A stretch of DNA of 64,000 bases, taken from contig OX243814.1 in the NCBI GenBank assembly GCA_945859605.1, positions 37,198,524 to 37,262,523 of the forward strand, in the 5' to 3' direction. Made by a program: the position numbers and the translations under genes. This DNA comes from Lumbricus rubellus. Its lineage: Eukaryota; Annelida; Clitellata; Crassiclitellata; Lumbricidae. The notes beneath the pieces were generated by a model. The model did no database searches and was not told where the DNA came from. It was given only the letters and a program-made list of their open reading frames with translations. Positions 57,050 to 64,000 of the stretch are shown one piece after another (within the stretch, counting starts at the first letter, position 1; each line of letters opens with the position of its first letter).

Positions 57050-58340
57050 CACACCAGAAATAATTTTTCTAATTTCCATACTGCAATGGCAGCATTTTAG
57101 GCTGTCATGTAAAGCTAAAGTGCTGTACTATTTCAGTGCTGATAGGAATGGTCTAAACTTCAATTAATATACTCCCAATTATATTTTTAAAAATGTTTAT
57201 GAATGTCCACCTTCTTTTAGGTACCATTTTGAGATGTCAACTTAGCAAGATAACAGTTAGGCCTACTCTATTACTTCAGTGCTGATAGAAAAAGAGTGAT
57301 TTCAGATTTCAACATATAGGGCCTATGCCTAGCATGGGAATGGGTTTGGGCAGAAGACATGCCTCCTCTCGTATACCAGACTGCAGAGGCTGCCATTTTA
57401 ACGAAATTTATCATGATTTCATTGCTGAAAAACAGTGCCCGCTCCTCACTGTTTATTTTTTTGGATTTCCATACTGTATTGGCGATACTCTGGCAGTAAA
57501 AGATCAAGACGATTGTAATCCGCCAATACCACGACACAAGTGACATACCGACCCAGATGCTTCAAGGTGTCATGATGTGGAGCGTACATGCACAGGTCGG
57601 CCAGGACAGACCGGTGGAGAGAGTCAGAGGAGAGAGTATAGAACACATACGGGCTTGTCCCACTGGTTGTCCTTCATGCCTCTTTCCTAACATTCTCTTC
57701 AAGCAGACAAGGCGGTCCAGCTGCTTCAAGATATAATGGTATGGAGTAGACCTGCTAGCCTGTAGAAACTGGGAGATGACACGAGACAGACTCAGACAGA
57801 GAGTGGCGTCGGACACCTACGGGCGTTGTGCCTATGGTTTTTGATGATGATGATGATTGGTGAGTGTTCAGCTGTCATCTTAATAAAAGTGCTCCTTTTC
57901 AATGCTGATAGTCACAGATTTTAGTTTAAAATTTCAGAGTGTTGCCTCACAATTACTTAAAATTTTTGGATTTAGGGCCTTCACAGTGCATCGTTACTTT
58001 TAAAGCTGTCATTTTTACCAACTAACTCATTATTTTTTAGTGCCATAGAGACGTGATATAAGATTTCAATAAATGCCCCTCCCATAGTTTAAGACTTTTT
58101 ATTTACACACACTGTAATGGCAACATTTTTAGACTATCGTCTTAACAAAATTGTTCATTACGGATAAACAGTGGATAACACTGCAGCAATTTATAATAAT
58201 ATTTATGAAATATTTATGACATATTGGGGGATATTATGATATAAGCTGTCCCCCTTACCACAAACTTTGAGGGTTTAAGGCTTCAGACTGTTGACTCACA
58301 ATAATCTTACGTCTTCTCTGTCGCCCTAAATATCCGCCCA
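57050..58340. repeat. Degenerate tandem repeat of about 140 bp
   Basis: Successive units contain a variant of GGCTGTCATCTTAACAAAAT followed by CAGTGCTGATAG and TGGTTTAAGACTT (for example near 57100-57145, 57235-57285, 57880-57925, 58010-58060, 58130-58165). The same unit makes up the interior of the hAT element at 18717-19980. An unrelated block, 57540-57850, interrupts it. Confidence 0.7.
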
Positions 58341-58870
58341 TGACAGCAAATTATGCACATTATAATACCATATGATAGTGTCATAGTTATATTATAATAC
58401 TAAATAATAAAATTATAATTATATAGTAGGAAATAAGACCATGGTATATATTGCGGTTTATGTAATACAATATAATAAATAGCAACTAAAAACTACTATC
58501 ATTTTATCAAATTTCTGGGGAAATTGCTAATTTCTGTGCGCTTTCTCCGCTGGAAATGTATAGATCAAACAAAGCTGAATAACTATATATGATTATAATA
58601 CTAACTTAAAGGAAACAATTCCTAAATAGGCATTAATATAATAGCACACGGTACTGTCAATTAAGTCGTAACATTATTATCAATAAATTGGTGAAACAAT
58701 GTGTAGCGTTTGCGTATAACTAGACGCTACGGAATTTTAGTTGCAATATTATATTATATATTCTTGAATTCTGCATGGCATTTTCGGGGTCCAATAATTA
58801 TATATATATTTAATATTATTATTTTTGAGCTGCATTCGGTGACCTACATAATATTGGTGACCTAGATTTT
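58341..58870. other. AT-rich spacer
   Basis: Very AT-rich, many short TATA/AATATT runs, no gene signal. Confidence 0.5.
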
Positions 58871-58879
58871 AATGTTGAG

Positions 58880-61016
58880 CTCGTGTGTTGCCGACAGGGA
58901 TGACGTAAGCGGTCGCCATAGCTACCAGGTTATTGATCGCTTCTTGCATACGCTCAGCGAATGGAGGGTCGGCCGAAAAGGAGGAAGAGGAGTCGGCCGA
59001 TATGACAGGCGCAGCGCCAGAGCAGTACAGATAAACGGATAGGCAGACGGACGGAGCAATACGCCCTGCTGGCCGCTGTCATTGAATGCATGTGTGGTAT
59101 TTTTCCTTCACGCTGTACGAGGTGACCTGGTCTATTTTTAGCGCGGTTGACTCAGTGCAACTCGTGCGTACGGGTCAGAGCAAGAGGAAGAGAGAGAAAG
59201 ACAGTGAGCTGCAGACAGACGCTTAGAGGGAGATAGGTGGTCGCAGCTGCATAGGAATTCAGCGCGCTTTATCTGATCACGCGGTACATGCGTGATCACG
59301 GCTCGTGCAGTGTCTTCTGCGCATGCGTCGCGTTCCCTTGAGGCGTGATTATTAACTCAAGAACGGGCAATCGAGGGCAGATTCGCGACGGACTCCGACG
59401 AGGATGGACGTGTAGCTCGGGAGAGCAAGTTACAAAATCAGAGTTTGATTATTTTAGAAAGATAATAGTTTATCTAAGTCAGCTTGGATTCGTCGTCTGA
59501 GTTATTGCGTTGTCGCGTATTTACTTCACGGATCCTGTACGGAAGTTCTAAAACGGCAAGGAGCCGATTGCTGTGCGGTTTTGTGTTACGAGCGAATCGT
59601 CAGCGTTGTGGTTCTGTTTCGCATCTTCGTAAAGGAGTTAAGTCTTTCGTTCTGGTTTTCGATCTTTCTGTCGTTTGGATCGAAACCGCTTGGGTTTTAC
59701 GGAATTTCTTCTGTCGTCGATATCTTCTGCGCAATTTGCCTATGGGCGTCAATCTATTATTTAAATATCTTTTCGTGGATTCCCTGTTCTCGACGTGTCA
59801 ACTCGGCCTTACCGCCCTGTCAGCGTCGATTGTTGCGGATTCCTCTGAGTCACTTATCGTCGACGCACGTCCTGGATTTGACGCTCCATCTGCGCCTTTC
59901 CTCGCATAACGTCGGCCTTGTCCTGTGTCACTAATAGAAGGTACAGTTTTGCTGGGGTTTTCAATACAAAACTAAATTGATCTTTTGGGCGGAGAAATTA
60001 AGATTGGCATCTAAGTACAAAATTGGGGATTCATTTTGTCTGCTCCGATTGAAGTCTGTTTGAATTGTGTTGCATATTAATATCAGTTGCTTTAAACTGT
60101 AAGCTGTTGGTTAACATTGCGAATAATTATTGAATGTTTCTGATAATAATAAGATCCATTGATTAAACTTTCGGATTTACTTCTTGCTAGCGTTAGGATT
60201 TGACATAACCAGAACTTGTATAGCGCCATGGATAGAAGCGGAGCATCAACGCCCTCGCAGCCCTCTAGACCACCATCTGCGTTGGAGATAGGCATTTTAC
60301 TAGAGGCCATACAAACGAATTCGAAGTCCTCCCAAGAAGCCATGGTTTCTATGCAGACTAATGTGCAGGCAACCATACAGAATAATGCTAGAGATACACA
60401 GGAAGCGATTTCTGTCGTACAAAGCAATGTTGAAGAGGCTATCTCTGTCGTACAAAGCAATGTGGAAGAGGCTATTTCTGTCGTACAAAGCAATGTGGAA
60501 GAGGCTATTTCTTCTGTCCGAACGGATTTTCAAGCTAACGCTATAAATACACAAGAGGCAATTGCCTCAGTACAAGATAACGTTAGGGAAGCGCTGACTG
60601 AAGTCGTCGCGCGTATAGAACGTTTAGAAACGACGCCCAGGGCATCTCCGAAGCCGGTTGCAGGTTCGAACCCAGGAGCAATATTTCCCTTTGGTACCAC
60701 CGCGGATAGACCTTACCACTCAGCCATCGGCCTGGGAAGAGCTTCGGGGGCTAGGCCTAAGGACCTTTCACTTCCGGTCAACCCCGGAATCCTACGCCGG
60801 AGTGAAAGACTGGCCAGTAAGGCCCCAGTTTCATACGGAGAGCTAAGAGGTCGAGATACCTGGCCCTCCCGAACCCGACGGGATTCGAACCCCGAAGCTA
60901 CCGCCTCCCTTCCTCCGTCTATATCTCTGAACTACGACCTGCAACCGCACGCGGCCTTCTCACACGTTGGACCGGAAGTGGCGACTCCGGGAGTGTCCGA
61001 GGGGGCGGGCGTTACA
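58880..61016 (+). promoter_or_regulatory. GC-rich leader; possible long 5' LTR of a Gypsy-like element
   Basis: Composition shifts from AT-rich to GC-rich near 58880 (TGTTGCCGACAGGGATG). A CRE-like TGACGTAA lies at 58901-58910 and an inverted repeat TGATCACGC / GCGTGATCA at 59274-59298. The right limit (GGGCGTTACA) lies 2 nt before a primer-binding-site match at 61019. LTR status is inferred: no second LTR copy lies in the window. Confidence 0.4.
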
Positions 61017-61091
61017 ATTGGTACCAGAAGTGGGGTCGATTTAGTTCTAGAGATTTTGACGAGGAAGAGGAAACTGAAAATGCCGGAATAA
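60216..61091 (+). CDS. Coiled-coil ORF upstream of the Gag frame
   Basis: This 291-codon ORF starts MYSAMDRSGASTPSQ; the second Met (MDRSGAS) is equally likely. Residues about 60-140 are a predicted coiled coil with three near-identical 11-residue repeats (EAISVVQSNVE), then VARIERLETTP, a Pro/Ser-rich region and LRRSERLASKAPVSYGE, a basic segment of a kind common in retroelement proteins. The frame differs from the following Gag ORF and its last 25 codons cross the primer-binding-site match. It is either the N-terminal part of a Gag joined by frameshift or a separate protein encoded in the leader. No family is recognised. Confidence 0.6.
   Translation: MYSAMDRSGASTPSQPSRPPSALEIGILLEAIQTNSKSSQEAMVSMQTNVQATIQNNARDTQEAISVVQSNVEEAISVVQSNVEEAISVVQSNVEEAISSVRTDFQANAINTQEAIASVQDNVREALTEVVARIERLETTPRASPKPVAGSNPGAIFPFGTTADRPYHSAIGLGRASGARPKDLSLPVNPGILRRSERLASKAPVSYGELRGRDTWPSRTRRDSNPEATASLPPSISLNYDLQPHAAFSHVGPEVATPGVSEGAGVTIGTRSGVDLVLEILTRKRKLKMPE
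61019..61036 (+). promoter_or_regulatory. Primer-binding site complementary to tRNA-Leu
   Basis: TGGTACCAGAAGTGGGGT equals the complement of CCA plus the 3' end of a tRNA-Leu(UAA)-type isoacceptor as known from animals. It follows a TTACA terminus after 2 nt, the standard LTR-end to PBS layout. Use of tRNA-Leu as primer is known for some Mag-type Gypsy elements. Confidence 0.6.
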
Positions 61092-61153
61092 GAGAAACTG
61101 CATTATCTTTTGAAAGAAGGAAGGAAAGGGAATTTGCTGATAATGTTGAAATT

Positions 61154-63397
61154 ATGTCTGATGATGGTAGTGTAGACATTGAAGTTAGCAAAATAATGGA
61201 ATCTAGACCTAAAACTGTGAAAATAATTGATAAAAGAATGCAAGCAGCACAGCAATCGGAGTCTAGAAATTTTGAAATAAATAAACCGATCGCAAATAAA
61301 TTATTGTGGGAGGGGGGTGATAAGGTCAACCCAGTTCCTTTGGCCTCTTCTTCGCCCTCTCGCGTGGATTATCCTCGACCTGATCCGCAATGGAGAATGC
61401 ATGAATCGTTCGTGCATGCGGATCAGCCAAGAACGGAAGTGATGGCAAATCGGATCGACGCGTTCCAATCAACGTCGGGAATGCCGATCTACCACTCCAT
61501 GCCGACTTCGACCATGGTTGGTCGAGACTACGCTCGACCCGATCTTCGACCCGACTTTCGACCTGGTCCATTGCCTACTGCCGCGGTCGACGGGATGCAA
61601 CCGAGCGCTCGTCTTGAGCATCCGTACATGTCATGGATGCCTGCTTCGACCTACGCTTCGAACTACGCTCCGAACTACGCTCCGAACGCGCTCTACAACA
61701 GCATCGACAACCGGGTGTGGCTCGATCCGCTTCGCTGTCTCAATCCGCCTCGTACCAGCGACGTCGCCTTTCCTCGGTGGCCAACCGTCGTGGAGTCGGC
61801 GAGGATGAACTCATGCCTCGGCGCTCAGAATTTTGGATTTAGTCGTGACGTCGAACTGCCTCGTCAAGCGCTTCTGAAACCGATGTATCTGAATAAAGGT
61901 GAAACAACCGACGACAATAAAGCGGCGATGTCGGCGGTAAATGAGACGAAGGTACTGGCGCCTGTCAACGCTTCCGTCGGCCCCGCCAAAACAGTCCCTA
62001 TGACATCAGTGGCGACACAGACAACAGGCGACTGGGAACTTCCGACGAGTAGCATTGTAGGAACGAGAAAGGAATCGGAAACGACCGCGTCTACGACCGT
62101 GAAAGCGGCCGAGGTCAAACCGTCGTCGGCTGCGCCTCCGAAACAAAGGCAATACACGAAACTTGGATCGTACAGCGGAAGGACGGATGTGGAAGTCTTT
62201 TTGCGCAAATTCACCGTATGCGCAAGGAACAATGACTGGTCGGACGAAGAGAAATTTAATCAACTGGTCGTCTCCTTAGTCGAACCGGCGACCCATTTGC
62301 TGAGCGAGTCGAACTTGGATACATGGACGGCTTTAGTCCAACGACTTCGGGAACGGTACGGTAATGCGGAGCAACAAACCCTGTTCCAGACGCAACTTAG
62401 CACCCGGAAGCAGAAAGGCGACGAAGACCTGGGAGTATTGGTCGATGATATTCGGCTTTTGTCGTCGCGAGCGTATCCTGGCTCATCGACAGCGCACAGC
62501 GAAGCCATTGCCATTCGGGCATTCGTGGATGCCCTGGGCGACCGAAATCTCGCTCTGAAGATTAGGGAACGAGAACCGAAGTCCCTTGACGAAGCGTACA
62601 AGGTAGCTATGAGGTTGGACGGCTATCAGAAAGCGGAAGTTAGTAGCCATGAGCAGCACGAACGACGGCATGGACGAGTCAACGCTGTCAGAGAAGGACA
62701 ATCGGAATTCGATAACCTAGAGCGACAGGTGAAGCAAATGAAGGAAGAGATGGAGCAAATGAAGAGACAATGGGGTCAACCGGTGTCGGCGCCACAATCC
62801 AGAGACTATAATAATCGCGGGTCGTGGAGAGATCAGAACGGTTCAAACGGAAATAACTGGCGGAATAACCAACGCTGTTCGATCTGTAATAGAACAGGCC
62901 ATGGGAGTTCCGCCTGCTGGTACCGACAGGCGGCGGAACCGGAAGTTGGACGAAACGAGCGGAGATGTTATGCCTGCAACCGAATTACAAATCATGTCGC
63001 GCGGGATTGTCCATTCCGACAACGGCAGCAGAACCCGCCTGGTGATAACCCCGGTCAAGGTGTGAGCGATAATCCCGACAATCCTAACGTTGGTCGGAAT
63101 TCGCCAAAGGAGGGTCGGCGCTGTTACTACTGCGACTCTAACTCGCACTTGCTAAGCAGATGTCCACTTCGGCAGCAGCAACAGAATCCACCTGACGCCA
63201 ATCCCGATCGACCGGTGGGCGATAATCAGGACAACCCTAGCACTGGTCGTGTGTTCGCCGCACGCGCGCCCACCCCGGATCATATCAGAGACCAGGTGGA
63301 TCGGTGGGAACAGTACGCACAACCGGAGGGGCGCCGCTGGTTCACTATGAGTGACAAAGCTCCCCGGTTGAAGTCTTGCCCACTACCCGATGGATAG
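61154..63397 (+). CDS. Ty3/Gypsy-like Gag polyprotein
   Basis: The 747-codon ORF starts MSDDGSVDIEV; the same frame is open upstream with acidic sequence but lacks an earlier ATG after the PBS. Residues 1-330 are low-complexity and Pro/Arg-rich. About 330-490 is a retrotransposon-Gag capsid-like domain (KLGSYSGRTDVEVFLRKF, WTALVQRLRERYGN, DDIRLLSSRAYPG). A short coiled coil (LERQVKQMKEEMEQMKRQWG) follows, then three zinc knuckles: CSICNRTGHGSSAC (from residue 575), CYACNRITNHVARDC (605; one residue longer than CX2CX4HX4C) and CYYCDSNSHLLSRC (657). Stop at 63395-63397. No protease, RT or integrase follows within 600 bp, so the copy is Gag-only, truncated, or has its pol beyond the window. Confidence 0.85.
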   Translation: MSDDGSVDIEVSKIMESRPKTVKIIDKRMQAAQQSESRNFEINKPIANKLLWEGGDKVNPVPLASSSPSRVDYPRPDPQWRMHESFVHADQPRTEVMANRIDAFQSTSGMPIYHSMPTSTMVGRDYARPDLRPDFRPGPLPTAAVDGMQPSARLEHPYMSWMPASTYASNYAPNYAPNALYNSIDNRVWLDPLRCLNPPRTSDVAFPRWPTVVESARMNSCLGAQNFGFSRDVELPRQALLKPMYLNKGETTDDNKAAMSAVNETKVLAPVNASVGPAKTVPMTSVATQTTGDWELPTSSIVGTRKESETTASTTVKAAEVKPSSAAPPKQRQYTKLGSYSGRTDVEVFLRKFTVCARNNDWSDEEKFNQLVVSLVEPATHLLSESNLDTWTALVQRLRERYGNAEQQTLFQTQLSTRKQKGDEDLGVLVDDIRLLSSRAYPGSSTAHSEAIAIRAFVDALGDRNLALKIREREPKSLDEAYKVAMRLDGYQKAEVSSHEQHERRHGRVNAVREGQSEFDNLERQVKQMKEEMEQMKRQWGQPVSAPQSRDYNNRGSWRDQNGSNGNNWRNNQRCSICNRTGHGSSACWYRQAAEPEVGRNERRCYACNRITNHVARDCPFRQRQQNPPGDNPGQGVSDNPDNPNVGRNSPKEGRRCYYCDSNSHLLSRCPLRQQQQNPPDANPDRPVGDNQDNPSTGRVFAARAPTPDHIRDQVDRWEQYAQPEGRRWFTMSDKAPRLKSCPLPDG

Positions 63398-64000
63398 AAC
63401 TGAAGGTCAACTGGTGACCTTTGCTGAAAACCGCTTAATTTGCGGGGATTAACTGAATGCAGGAGCATCTGTAACATAGCTTAGTTCGATTCTGATGGAA
63501 ATGAGTTATTTTTTTTACATGTAATGGTTTTTACATGTGTGAGTTACTGTGTAAGAGCTGTAATGTTGTATTGTAGGTTGACTGAACTGTGTGAATTGCA
63601 TAGATTAACAATTGCATTGCATTGCATTATAACGATGGACAGGTTTTAATTTTGCTTCGGATGATACATATTGTGGTTTGGCGCTATATCAATTAGTAGG
63701 CGCTATATGAATGATTTTCTGACCTGAGGAGATATATATGTTATAATGGCTAAGGTCGCCTTGTTTTCATTAAGGCGTTGGCTAGGATGATAATAATTGT
63801 GTGACCTTAGATGTCCTGTTTTATAATTATAATAATAGGCTTATGTTTCGCTGCATATATATAAATAGCGTGATTAATTAATTCATTCATTATTAGGTTT
63901 TGATGCAGGGATAGGTCTACATAAGATTTCGTGGTCATAGCATAGCAGTTATATAATAATAAGTGATAGGTGCATTGATGATGATTTAAAATGGCGCTAG
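63398..64000. other. AT-rich sequence after Gag
   Basis: No ORF, protease or RT motif is visible. The abrupt change to AT-rich sequence suggests 3' UTR, non-coding flank or a deletion of pol. Confidence 0.5.

Noticed and set aside
57540..57850. Possible retroelement coding fragment with two similar sub-blocks
   Set aside because: Short frames such as RNWEMTRDRLRQRVAS resemble RT-element C-termini only loosely; evidence is too weak to list.
59484..59909. 141-codon + ORF in the GC-rich leader
   Set aside because: No domain is recognised and a competing 117-codon frame overlaps it; not enough to call a gene.
60868..60945. Possible tRNA gene on the minus strand
   Set aside because: A and B boxes and a T-arm are plausible, but the acceptor and D stems do not pair, and it lies within an ORF.

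Overview
The window is eukaryotic and almost certainly from a marine invertebrate animal; the species cannot be named from sequence alone. It has split CUB-domain exons with GT-AG introns, dense microsatellites, several non-LTR retrotransposon classes, tRNA-derived SINEs, a Helitron and many small DNA transposons with clean target-site duplications (TSDs). An over-used palindromic motif (TAGGCCTA, often GTAGGCCTAC) is scattered over the whole window.

Region 1 (1-26.4 kb, + strand) is the 3' part of one host gene. It encodes a type I membrane protein made of tandem CUB domains joined by short Thr/Pro-rich linkers. Each CUB domain is split over two exons (N half 185-188 nt, C half exactly 163 nt) and is followed by a 36-39 nt linker exon, so the gene grew by tandem duplication of a roughly 3-5 kb three-exon cassette. 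One half CUB and four whole CUBs are present, followed by an extended Ser/Thr-rich stalk over three exons, a transmembrane exon and a short cytoplasmic tail ending at 26436. The 5' end lies outside the window. Because the introns are paralogous, they serve as empty sites for one another. This exposes two piggyBac-type MITEs, a palindromic mariner relic, a Helitron, a SINE and a 145-bp insertion. A LINE relic carrying an hAT-like MITE lies in the same gene. The CUB5 intron (14.2-20.9 kb) holds a 3.2-kb non-LTR element with a C-terminal PD-(D/E)XK-like endonuclease, a second truncated copy, a Charlie-like hAT element and a CR1/L2-like RT relic.

Region 2 (26.4-31.7 kb) has a relic of a further cassette flank, nested hAT-like elements and microsatellites, with no convincing host gene.

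Region 3 (31.7-40.0 kb) is a nested composite. A DNA element of about 1 kb with an 8-bp TSD carries a 59-bp minisatellite, and a complete I-like LINE on the minus strand (ORF1 gag; ORF2 endonuclease-RT-RNase H) is inserted in that minisatellite. The LINE has a 15-bp TSD and a single internal stop in ORF2.

Region 4 (40.0-58.9 kb) is gene-poor: simple repeats, three small hAT-like MITEs with 8-bp TSDs, a third copy of the endonuclease-bearing LINE in a TAA array, a CR1/L2-like 3' end, a SINE head, a strong 83-nt hairpin, and a degenerate repeat of about 140 bp shared with the Charlie-like element at 18.7 kb.

Region 5 (58.9-64.0 kb, + strand) is a Ty3/Gypsy-like element or its derivative. It has a GC-rich leader, a coiled-coil ORF, a tRNA-Leu-type primer-binding site and a 747-codon Gag ORF with three CCHC knuckles. 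No protease or RT is seen before the window ends.
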